DNA from: Pyxidicoccus fallax
GTDB lineage: Bacteria; Myxococcota; Myxococcia; Myxococcales; Myxococcaceae
Assembly (NCBI RefSeq): GCF_012933655.1
Contig: NZ_JABBJJ010000069.1
Span: 1 to 43,472, forward strand
DNA length: 43,472 nucleotides
Direction of reading: 5' to 3'
In this document: piece after piece, positions 8,470 through 15,697 of the stretch
How positions within the stretch are numbered: position 1 is the first letter of the stretch
Layout of the letters: every line of letters starts with the position of its first letter
Program-made: the position numbers and the translations under genes
The notes under the pieces: model-generated
The model's input: only the letters and a program-made list of their open reading frames with translations
Databases searched by the model: none
Told to the model about the DNA's origin: nothing

Positions 8470-8994
8470 CTACTGAATCGTCTCGGCCTGGGCCTTCAGC
8501 GCGCTGGCCGAGTCCGTGTCGATGCGCTGGATGAGCTCCCACTCCAGCTCCTCCTCGCGGTTGAAGTTGCCGGTGTCGGTGCGCGGCCCCGAGTCGTTCA
8601 CCTCGTTGGTGCGGCCGGTGGTGTTGTCGGCCGGGCGCGACTCGGTGGAGATGCGCTTCCAGTACTCGATGGAGCACTGGCCGGGGCCCTTCTGGATGCC
8701 GCGGATGAGGTAGGCCTCCCAGGTGGTGCCCAGGGACGACGGGGCGCCCGCCATCTTGAACTCCGTCTGGACCTCGAAGCCCTCCTTGCCACCGCGCAGG
8801 GAGAAGCCCTTCTCCTTGATGAGCGCCAGGGCCTGCGGCCACACCTCGGCGATGGGCTTGCGGTACACGTGCTCGCGGGCCTTGTCGTGCAGGAAGGCCT
8901 CCTTGCGGCGGCCGGCACAGCCAGCGGTGGTGAGGGAGACGGCGGCCAGCAGGAGCAGCGCCGTGGCGCCGCGACGGGACAACGACAGGTTCAT
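8470..8994 (-). CDS. Small hypothetical lipoprotein
   Basis: A 174-residue protein with a clear lipoprotein signal (lipobox TTAGC, Cys26). The mature part is mixed alpha/beta with charged stretches and no domain I recognise, and it is probably attached to a membrane facing the periplasm. The start ATG at 8994 gives an intact signal peptide and follows GGGGAGTCC; an upstream in-frame ATG would put extra residues before it. It is convergent with the RNase Z gene and appears to be a single-gene unit. Function unknown. Confidence 0.75.
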   Translation of the reverse strand: MNLSLSRRGATALLLLAAVSLTTAGCAGRRKEAFLHDKAREHVYRKPIAEVWPQALALIKEKGFSLRGGKEGFEVQTEFKMAGAPSSLGTTWEAYLIRGIQKGPGQCSIEYWKRISTESRPADNTTGRTNEVNDSGPRTDTGNFNREEELEWELIQRIDTDSASALKAQAETIQ

Positions 8995-9106
8995 GTTCTC
9001 AGGACTCCCCGGGAGTGTGAGGTGCGCAACCATACCCCTCACCCGCCACCCGCCGCCAAGAGGCCCCCGGGGATGGTTTCCTGGCGCAACTGTGTCCCAC
9101 CCACGC

Positions 9107-10018
9107 TCAGCGTGTGGGAGTAGGGTCCGCTGAACCCAGATGCTCCAGCAACAGGGAGGCGACCTGGGCCGGGGCCTCCAGGGGCGCGAAGTGTCCCACC
9201 CCGGGGAGGTAGCGCACGTCGGGGGGCCGCTCGAAGTAGGGCTCCAGGTCCACCGTCAGCTCGCGTCCGAGGGCGACATCCTCCTCGGCCCAGACGAGGC
9301 GGAAGGGGGCGCGGATGCGGGGGTACTCGCGCAGCATCCGCCGGGCGCCCTTGGGGGTGAAGAGGCCGCGCACCGCCTGCCGGTAGTAGTCCACCGCGGC
9401 GCGCGCGGCGTCCGGGTGGGCGAAGTGGGCGGCGTAGGGCGCCAGGCGCTCGTCGCTCGCGCGGGACGGGTCCACCATGGCGCGGCGGATGAGCTGGGGC
9501 ACGAGCGCGCCGCCCCGGGCGGACAGGAGGCGCTCGGGCAGCACCGGCAGCTGGAAGAAGAACATGTACCAGGAGCGCGCCAGCTGGGGCGGCCACCAGA
9601 TGCGCTTCGCCATGACGGCCGGGTGCGGGCAGTTGACGACGGCCAGCCGGTCCACGACGTCCGGGTGCCAGGCCGCCACGTGGTAGGCGATGCCGCCGCC
9701 CCAGTCATGGCCCACCACGTGCGCGGGCCGGCCGGGCTGGAGGTAGCGGATGAGCTCGACGATGTCGCCGGCCAGCGTGTCGGTGTCGTAGCCGGAGCGC
9801 GGCCGGTCCGTGCCGCCATAGCCGCGCAGGTCCGGGGCCACCGCGTGGTAGCCCGCGGCGCCGAGCACCGGCAGCACGTCGCGCCAGCTCTCGGACAGCT
9901 CCGGGAAGCCGTGCAGCAGGACGACGAGCGGACCGCCGGAGGGGCCCGCCTCCAGCGCCTGCATGCGCAGCGAGTTCAGGGGAATGGAGCGCGAGGTGGA
10001 AGTCTGGGGAGAAGCCAT
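9107..10018 (-). CDS. Alpha/beta hydrolase, epoxide-hydrolase-like
   Basis: A 303-residue cytoplasmic enzyme with the alpha/beta hydrolase fold. The oxyanion motif HGFPE (36-40) and the nucleophile elbow GHDWGG with Asp105 are typical of the epoxide hydrolase/haloalkane dehalogenase branch, in which an aspartate attacks the substrate. Asp247 and His276 (GVGHFAPLE) fit the rest of the triad. A helical cap lies between about residues 135 and 215 and contains Tyr pairs that could activate an epoxide. HGFPE favours epoxide hydrolase over dehalogenase; the natural substrate is unknown. AGGGTGGG precedes the ATG. It is divergent from the rhomboid gene. Confidence 0.86.
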   Translation of the reverse strand: MASPQTSTSRSIPLNSLRMQALEAGPSGGPLVVLLHGFPELSESWRDVLPVLGAAGYHAVAPDLRGYGGTDRPRSGYDTDTLAGDIVELIRYLQPGRPAHVVGHDWGGGIAYHVAAWHPDVVDRLAVVNCPHPAVMAKRIWWPPQLARSWYMFFFQLPVLPERLLSARGGALVPQLIRRAMVDPSRASDERLAPYAAHFAHPDAARAAVDYYRQAVRGLFTPKGARRMLREYPRIRAPFRLVWAEEDVALGRELTVDLEPYFERPPDVRYLPGVGHFAPLEAPAQVASLLLEHLGSADPTPTR

Positions 10019-10150
10019 ACGGGGCCCACCCTAGGCATGCCGCGCGGGGCGCGCGTGGCCCGCGTGGCGCCATGCGTCGCGCGCCGCACACCGGCGGACA
10101 CTCATTCCCGTGCCCGGGGATGCGGGCCGTGCACATGATGGAGGGCAGCG

Positions 10151-10921
10151 ATGATTCCCATCAGCGACGACAACCCGACCCTGCGCACCCCCGTGGTGAC
10201 GTACCTGCTGCTCGGCGCCATCCTCGTCACCTGGTTCTTCGTCCAGGGCGCGGGGTTCGACGCCTACAAGCTCGCGGAGAGCGTGTGCAACCTGGGCATG
10301 GTGCCCGGCGAGCTGACGGGCCGCGCGCCGCTCGGGTTCATCCTGAAGATGGGTGATGGCATCGGGTGCGGCATCGACAACGAGACCATCAACCGGCTCA
10401 CCCCGCTCACCTCCATGTTCCTGCATGGCGGGTGGATGCACCTCCTGGGCAACTGCCTCTTCTTCTGGGTCTTCGGCAACAACGTCGAGGACAGCATGGG
10501 GCGCTTCCGCTTCCTCGTGTTCTACCTGGCGTGTGGCCTGGCCGCGGCGGCTGCGCACGTGCTGGTGGACCCGACGTCGCCGGTGCCCACCGTGGGCGCT
10601 TCCGGCGCCATCTCCGGCGTCATGGGCGCGTACCTCGTGCTCTACCCGCGCGTGCGGGTGAACATGCTCTTCATCATCTTCATCTTCATTCAAATCATCC
10701 CGGTGCCCGCCTGGGCGGTGCTGCTGTGGTGGTTCGTGGTGCAGGTCATCAGCGGCCTGCCCCAGTTGATGACGGTGGAGCAGGTGACGGGCGGCGTGGC
10801 CGTCTGGGCGCACGTGGGCGGCTTCGTGGCCGGCGTGGTGCTCATCAAGCTGTTCCAGAACCCGCGCTACACCGCGAAGCGCACCTCCTGGCGGCACCGG
10901 CTGCACCCGGACCACCCGTAG
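10151..10921 (+). CDS. Rhomboid family intramembrane serine protease
   Basis: A 256-residue polytopic membrane protein. It cuts helices inside the membrane using a Ser-His dyad: Ser151 in GASGAISG and His221 in AHVGGF. The conserved HGGWMHLLGN block (92-101) supplies the oxyanion asparagine (Asn101). The first helix is at about 13-32 and the others run from about 90 to 235. A 45-residue loop between helices 1 and 2 is typical of the family. All catalytic residues are present, so it should be active. GGAGGG lies 5 nt before the ATG. Substrates are unknown; rhomboids often release membrane-tethered signals. Confidence 0.92.
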   Translation: MIPISDDNPTLRTPVVTYLLLGAILVTWFFVQGAGFDAYKLAESVCNLGMVPGELTGRAPLGFILKMGDGIGCGIDNETINRLTPLTSMFLHGGWMHLLGNCLFFWVFGNNVEDSMGRFRFLVFYLACGLAAAAAHVLVDPTSPVPTVGASGAISGVMGAYLVLYPRVRVNMLFIIFIFIQIIPVPAWAVLLWWFVVQVISGLPQLMTVEQVTGGVAVWAHVGGFVAGVVLIKLFQNPRYTAKRTSWRHRLHPDHP

Positions 10922-11085
10922 GCCCCGCCTCCCGCACCGTGAAGTCGCACCGGCGGCGGGGTGGCACGCTCACGCCGCGGCGCGGCGCGCCCGTGGAGCG
11001 CTGGCCCTCCGCCACCGGGTGCGCCAGAGTGCCGCGCCGCCAGCCCCGGGGGACGGGGCGGACTTCGAGGCAGGTGCGAGACACG

Positions 11086-12786
11086 ATGCTGCGACGACTC
11101 GGTGGACTCTTCGGTGCGGTGCTCCTTCTGACGGGCATGGCCGGCTGCGCGAAGCGCGCGCCGGAGGCGGAGGGCGGCAAGGGCCCCGCCACGGGCACCA
11201 CGGTGTACGTGGCGAAGCGCGTGCGGACGCTGGACGCGGACCGGCCGGTGGTGGAAGCGCTCGCCGTGCGCGAGGGCAAGGTGCTGGCCACGGGCACGAA
11301 GGACGAGGTGATGGCCGCCGCCGGCGCGGGCGCGCGCGTGGTGGACCTGGGCGACGCCACGGTGGTGCCGGGCCTCACCGACGCGCACGGCCACCTGTCC
11401 GGGCTGGGCAGCGGGCTGGTGACGGTGAACCTGGAGGAGGCGGCCACCAAGGCGGAGGCGCTCGCGCGCGTCGCCGCCGCGCCCCAGACGGCCTTCCAGG
11501 GCGAGTGGCTCATCGGCCGCGGGTGGGACCAGAACGACTGGCCGGAGCGGACCTTCCCCACGCGGCAGGATTTGGACGCGAAGCACCCGAACACGCCGGT
11601 GGCGCTCAGCCGCGTGGACGGGCACGCGCTGTGGGTCAACAGCGAGGCGCTGCGCCGCGCGAAGATTGGCCGTGACACGAAGGACCCCACCGGCGGCCGC
11701 ATCCTCCGCGGCCCGGACGGCGAGCCCACCGGCATCCTCGTGGACAACGCCATGGACCTGGTGTTCGCGGTGCTGCCGCCGCCCACGGACGCGCAGCACG
11801 AGGCGCAGCTGGCCGCGGCGCTCGCCCGCTCCGCCCAGGCGGGCCTCACCAGCGTGCACGACGCGGGCATGGACCTGCGCACCTTCCGCCTGTTCCAGCG
11901 CTGGGACAAGGAGGGCAAGCTGCCCGTGCGTGTGTACGTCATGGCGGACGGGCAGTCCGCCGAGCGCGAGACGTACCTGAAGGAAGGCCCCTTCCAGGGC
12001 AACCACCTCACGATGCGCGCGGTGAAGCTCAGCCTGGACGGTGCGCTGGGCAGCCGCGGCGCGGCGCTGCACCACGACTACAGCGACGAGCCCGGCCACA
12101 AGGGCCTGCTGCTCCTGACGCCCGAGGAGTACGAGGCGCGCGTGAAGGCCTTCATGGCCCGCGGCTTCCAGGTGTGCACGCACGCCATTGGTGACAGGGC
12201 CAACACGCTGGTGCTGGACGCGCTCACCCGCGCGGCCGAGGCCACCGGGACGAAGGACGGCCGGCACCGCGTGGAGCACGCGCAGGTGATGCGGCTGGAG
12301 GACATCGACCGGCTGGGCAGGAGCGGCTTCATCGCCAGCGTGCAGCCCACGCACGCCACCAGCGACATGCCGTGGGCCGAGACGCGCGTGGGCCCCGAGC
12401 GCATCCGCGGTGCCTACGCGTGGCAGCGGCTGAAGGCCTCCGGCGCGGTGCTCGCGCTGGGCAGCGACTTCCCCGTGGAGCGCCCGGACGTGCTCCCCGG
12501 GCTGTACGCGGCCCGCACGCGGCAGGACGTCCAGGGCCAGCCCGCCGCCGGGTGGTACCCGGACCAGCGGCTCAGCGGCCAGGAGGCCCTGGAGGGCTTC
12601 ACCGTGGGCGCCGCGTACGCCGCCTTCGCCGAGGGCCAGCGCGGCCGGCTCAAGCCCGGCATGGACGCGGACTTCGTCGCACTGTCCGTGGACCCGGTGG
12701 ATGCTCCCACCTCCGAGCTTCCCGGCGGCAAGGTCCTCCTGACGGTGGTGGCGGGCGCGGAGGCCTACCGCGCGCCCGCGAAGTGA
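11086..12786 (+). CDS. Lipoprotein amidohydrolase (amidohydrolase 3 / YtcJ-like)
   Basis: A 566-residue metal-dependent hydrolase of the amidohydrolase 3 group. It begins with a lipoprotein signal (lipobox MAGC, Cys21), so it acts outside the cytoplasm. The metal-binding HGH (His101, His103) follows VVPGLTDA, then come the HAIGDRAN and RVEHAQ blocks and the C-terminal LGSDFPVE segment, all usual for this family. It would hydrolyse an amide or related bond of an unknown small molecule. I chose the ATG at 11086 because the signal peptide starts there; the open frame upstream is a shadow of the rhomboid gene. A second, more distant exported amidohydrolase is encoded at 30435-32327. Confidence 0.86.
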   Translation: MLRRLGGLFGAVLLLTGMAGCAKRAPEAEGGKGPATGTTVYVAKRVRTLDADRPVVEALAVREGKVLATGTKDEVMAAAGAGARVVDLGDATVVPGLTDAHGHLSGLGSGLVTVNLEEAATKAEALARVAAAPQTAFQGEWLIGRGWDQNDWPERTFPTRQDLDAKHPNTPVALSRVDGHALWVNSEALRRAKIGRDTKDPTGGRILRGPDGEPTGILVDNAMDLVFAVLPPPTDAQHEAQLAAALARSAQAGLTSVHDAGMDLRTFRLFQRWDKEGKLPVRVYVMADGQSAERETYLKEGPFQGNHLTMRAVKLSLDGALGSRGAALHHDYSDEPGHKGLLLLTPEEYEARVKAFMARGFQVCTHAIGDRANTLVLDALTRAAEATGTKDGRHRVEHAQVMRLEDIDRLGRSGFIASVQPTHATSDMPWAETRVGPERIRGAYAWQRLKASGAVLALGSDFPVERPDVLPGLYAARTRQDVQGQPAAGWYPDQRLSGQEALEGFTVGAAYAAFAEGQRGRLKPGMDADFVALSVDPVDAPTSELPGGKVLLTVVAGAEAYRAPAK

Positions 12787-12805
12787 ACCCCGATTCAGGT
12801 TTCGT

Positions 12806-12832
12806 GCCACTGTATTGATTCAATGCAGTGGC
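12806..12832. repeat. Near-perfect 27-bp dyad after the amidohydrolase gene
   Basis: The 13-base arms either side of base 12819 pair throughout, with one G-T wobble (12813/12825). It lies 20 nt after the amidohydrolase stop. It could end transcription as a strong hairpin, but no T run follows on either strand. A regulator-binding dyad upstream of the DUF2378 gene is the other option. Confidence 0.65.
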
Positions 12833-12965
12833 GCCCGCCCGCGAGCGCGCGGGCTTCACGGACAGCTCTTTTCGCTGGCTCGACGGGTGCTCTAGCATAC
12901 CGCGCCGCCATTACTTTCCGGGCGGGCCACCGTGGCCCACCGGACGGCGCGAGGGTCCTCTGGCC

Positions 12966-13535
12966 GTGACAGCTGCGTTGTCTGGAGTTCACTACAAGGG
13001 CTTCACCGTCCAGAACCTGCTCGCGTATGTGAGCGAGCGGTTCGGGGAGGAGACCGCGCGCGCGGCGGTGGAGTCGCTGTCTCCAGAGCTGCGGACGCAC
13101 ACGGACCCGCGCACGGCGCTCGCGGTGGGCTGGGTGCCGGTGGAGACGTACTTCGGCATCGTCGAGTACGTGGTGAACCACCACTTCGAGGGCAACGCCA
13201 CGGGCGCGCAGACCATCGGCTACGAAGTCACGCTGCGCGACATCCACTCCATCTTCAAGATGGTGCTGCGCTTCACCACGCCGTCCATGGTGCTGGGCAT
13301 GGCGCGGCGCATGTGGCGCTCGTACTGCGACCAGGGCGAGCTGGTGCACTCGGAGGAGGACGGCGTGGGCGTGCTGACGCTGCGCCAGTTCGCCTACCAG
13401 ACGCCGGTGTCCATCAATGAACTGGCCGGCGGCTTCAAGGCGTACCTGGAGTGCTCGAGCGCGAAGAACCCCCGCGTGGAGGTCATCGCCCCCGCGGCCG
13501 ACGGCGCCCTGCGCTGGCGCATCCGCTCCGGGTAG
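12966..13535 (+). CDS. DUF2378 / TIGR02265 family protein (myxobacterial paralogous family)
   Basis: A 189-residue cytoplasmic protein matching the DUF2378 family, which is expanded almost only in myxobacteria and whose function is unknown. Typical features are the early YKGFTVQNLL block, the central HHFEGNATGAQTIGYEVTLRD region and a compact alpha/beta C-terminus. It has no signal peptide or membrane helix. I chose the GTG at 12966, which places the conserved region near the N-terminus; an ATG at 12828 would add 46 unrelated residues and lies on the 27-bp dyad. The Shine-Dalgarno signal is weak, so the start is not certain. Confidence 0.75.
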   Translation: MTAALSGVHYKGFTVQNLLAYVSERFGEETARAAVESLSPELRTHTDPRTALAVGWVPVETYFGIVEYVVNHHFEGNATGAQTIGYEVTLRDIHSIFKMVLRFTTPSMVLGMARRMWRSYCDQGELVHSEEDGVGVLTLRQFAYQTPVSINELAGGFKAYLECSSAKNPRVEVIAPAADGALRWRIRSG

Positions 13536-13670
13536 GAGCCAGGCGCACCGCCGCGCCATTCCCTCTCACAGACATGTGCCCCCGCGCGCCGGGTGCGTGA
13601 CGCGCGTGTGGCGGTCTCGTCAACAGTGTGAGTGATATGGCCGATGAAGCATTGCAGCTTGAATGCGGGG

Positions 13671-13737
13671 CCTGGGGTGTGGCACACGCGCGCCACCCTT
13701 CCGAACGCTCATTCGTTCCGAGACCCACACCCCAGGA
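13671..13737 (+). promoter_or_regulatory. RBS-masking inverted repeat in the leader of the 13746 lipoprotein gene
   Basis: CCTGGGGTGTGG (13671-13682) is the exact reverse complement of CCACACCCCAGG (13725-13736), 42 nt further on. The right arm includes AGG of the Shine-Dalgarno sequence AGGAAG (13734-13739), 6 nt before the start codon at 13746. A small inner hairpin (GAACG 13703-13707 with CGTTC 13714-13718) could nucleate the fold. Folded RNA would hide the ribosome site, as in translational attenuators or RNA thermometers. No T run follows the stem, so it is not a standard terminator. Confidence 0.55.
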
Positions 13738-13745
13738 AGTGCGCA

Positions 13746-14543
13746 ATGTTTCGCAAGCGGTGGCAGGCGTGTCTGTTGATGCCGGTGCTGGTGATGGGTG
13801 GCTGTGGCCCCTCGCCTGAAGCCTCGCAGACGGCCTCCGTGGACGAGGGCGCGCAGCAGGAGTGGGTGGCGCCTCCCACGCCAGTGAACGGCAACATCGT
13901 GGACAGCACGGCGTACATGGGGCGGGTGGAGCTGGGCGGCGCGGTGCAGACGCGCTTCACCGCGGGCCCGGGGCACCTGTCCTTCGGCTTCAATGTGCGT
14001 GCGGGCGCGCAGGTGAAGCTGGAGGTGACACACCTGGGCAGCAACCCGCACCTGGACACGCACCTGCTCGTGTACGGGCCGCGCCAGGCGGACGGCAGCT
14101 ACGGCAGCGCGGTGCTGGCGCGGGACGACGACGCGGGCCACGGGCAGCTCAGCAAGGTGGCGGCGCTGGCGCTGTCCCGGGGCGGCGAGTACCTGGCGGT
14201 GGTGAGCGCCGACGGCGGCGCGGGCAAGCAGTTCCGCCTGCAGCTGGACTGCATCAACGGCGCCTGCGCGCCCGAGGTGGACGCGGCGCTCTACGCGGCC
14301 TGCGACGTGGGTGTGGCCTCTCGCATCGAGGCGTGCATCCAGAGCACCGCGGAGTGGTACGGCGTGGCGCTGGCGGACGCGTACGACACCTGCACGGGCC
14401 CGGACGACGCGCACGCCTTCTACCGCGAGGTGTGCAACGCCGGAGACACGTCCCCCGCATGGTGCCAGGGCGGCGAGACGCAGTTCCTCCAGCGCATGTG
14501 GCCCGAGTGCCAGGGGCCATCCCCGCGCGACGACGTCCGCTGA
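13746..14543 (+). CDS. Hypothetical lipoprotein, beta-rich surface protein
   Basis: A 265-residue protein with a lipoprotein signal (lipobox MGGC, Cys20). Residues about 50-175 form a beta-rich region (VELGGAVQTRFTAGPG... HLDTHLLVYGP) resembling the pre-peptidase C-terminal type domains common in secreted myxobacterial proteins, though I cannot confirm the family. The last 90 residues contain many Cys (CINGAC, CDVG, CIQS, CTGP, CNAG, CQGG), suggesting disulfides in an exported domain. The ATG at 13746 follows AGGAAG and starts the signal peptide. Its leader carries the long inverted repeat at 13671-13736. It converges on the C45 gene 16 nt away. Confidence 0.78.
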   Translation: MFRKRWQACLLMPVLVMGGCGPSPEASQTASVDEGAQQEWVAPPTPVNGNIVDSTAYMGRVELGGAVQTRFTAGPGHLSFGFNVRAGAQVKLEVTHLGSNPHLDTHLLVYGPRQADGSYGSAVLARDDDAGHGQLSKVAALALSRGGEYLAVVSADGGAGKQFRLQLDCINGACAPEVDAALYAACDVGVASRIEACIQSTAEWYGVALADAYDTCTGPDDAHAFYREVCNAGDTSPAWCQGGETQFLQRMWPECQGPSPRDDVR

Positions 14544-14559
14544 AGGGCGCGCGGGCTCC

Positions 14560-15594
14560 TCACCCCTGGAGCCGGTGCGCCGTCCACGTGCCGTGGGCCG
14601 GCTCGCCCCAGCACACGCGCACCTCGCCCGCGGCCGTGTCCGCGACGAAGCCCGCCACCGTGCGCTCCCGGCAGATGCTGTCCGGGAAGCCCTGCCGGTC
14701 CGCGAGGAGGTCCATGACGCCGCGCACGTCCAGCCCCGCCCGGGCCAGCACCCTGCCGCGCGCGAGCCGGGGCGGCGAGTCCGCCTGGGGCTCGCCCACG
14801 CTCCGCGCCAGCTCCGGGTCCAGGAAGTGGTTGGTGTGCACCCAGGCCCCGGCGTCCGTGGCCTCGGTGACGGCCATGCGCGTGGACGTCAGCTCCACGT
14901 TGACCACCCGCCCGCCCTGGGCGAGCACGCAGTTGCCGCTGCCTCCGCGGGGCGTGGCCGCGAGGAAGTCCAGCGCGGCGTCGATGGACGGCGCGTCCAC
15001 CAGCGCCCGTGTCACGAAGTCCATGGGCAGGCCCACGCGCGCGTCCGGGTCCGGCAGGTAGTCCATCAGCACCGCCATCCCGCGCCCGTTCAGCGTCGCG
15101 GAGCAGCCCGGCAGCGCGTACACGTAGCACAGCGCCAGGAACCGGCCCGGCCGCGCCGCGTCCGTCACCGTGGCGTCCAGGAGGAACACCTCCTCCGCCA
15201 CCGCCGCCATCGAGTCCTCCGTGTGCCCCACGACGATGCCACCGTGCGGCCCGCGCACCGCGAGGCTCGTGCAACCGTGCGCGGCCGAGACGGGCGGCAG
15301 CCCCGCGCTGCTCAGGTACGAGAGCACCTCCAGCGGCACGTCCGCCGCCCGGGCCCACGCGCGCAGCTCCGCCAGGTACCCCGGCGTCCAGCGCTCGGCG
15401 GCGTCCAGCGCCGGGGCGATGCGCTCGCGCAGCGTGGCCGCGTCGATGCCCTGCCCCGCGAGCCCCTCCAGCGCCGAGCGCGCGGCCGTCTGGATGTGCT
15501 CGCGGAAGGCACTACCCACCGCGGCCCCCAGCGCCTCGTGCCCGCCCGTGAAGCGGAGCACCGGCAACGTGGCTCCCTGTGCAACGCGCGCCAT
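14560..15594 (-). CDS. C45 family acyltransferase/hydrolase (Ntn-hydrolase, IAT-like)
   Basis: A 344-residue protein of the peptidase C45 group, whose model is the penicillin acyltransferase (acyl-CoA:6-APA acyltransferase). These enzymes cleave themselves to expose an N-terminal cysteine nucleophile. The expected cut is between Gly107 and Cys108 (HGCTSLAV), giving an alpha chain of about 11 kDa and a longer beta chain. The GHTEDS block (123-128) and GSGNCVLA fit the family. No signal peptide is seen, so it should be cytoplasmic. The true substrate is open: amide or peptide bonds of small metabolites. GGAGGCGAG precedes the ATG, close to a duplicated junction (see 15597-15695). Confidence 0.84.
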   Translation of the reverse strand: MARVAQGATLPVLRFTGGHEALGAAVGSAFREHIQTAARSALEGLAGQGIDAATLRERIAPALDAAERWTPGYLAELRAWARAADVPLEVLSYLSSAGLPPVSAAHGCTSLAVRGPHGGIVVGHTEDSMAAVAEEVFLLDATVTDAARPGRFLALCYVYALPGCSATLNGRGMAVLMDYLPDPDARVGLPMDFVTRALVDAPSIDAALDFLAATPRGGSGNCVLAQGGRVVNVELTSTRMAVTEATDAGAWVHTNHFLDPELARSVGEPQADSPPRLARGRVLARAGLDVRGVMDLLADRQGFPDSICRERTVAGFVADTAAGEVRVCWGEPAHGTWTAHRLQG

Positions 15595-15596
15595 GG

Positions 15597-15695
15597 CTAT
15601 CTCGCCTCCGTGTCGTGAAGCACCACCTGCATGAATCCTCGATGAACGCGGGACACCGCTCTGTCGCCTCCGTGTCGCCTTCGCGAGCGCGCCAT
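15597..15695 (-). CDS. Possible 32-aa minicistron between the DUF4139 and C45 genes
   Basis: An ATG two bases after the DUF4139 stop opens a 32-codon frame with sequence MARSRRRHGG and ending HDTEAR, rich in Arg. Its TAG stop sits two bases before the C45 start. The 14-nt junction TAGCCATGGCGCGC is identical at both ends. It may be a coupling leader peptide or only the by-product of a small duplication; there is no other evidence for expression. Confidence 0.2.
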   Translation of the reverse strand: MARSRRRHGGDRAVSRVHRGFMQVVLHDTEAR

Positions 15696-15697
15696 GG

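Noticed and set aside
9096..9118. A small hairpin around the stop codon of the alpha/beta hydrolase
   Set aside because: The stem is short with mismatches, overlaps the coding end and has no T run.
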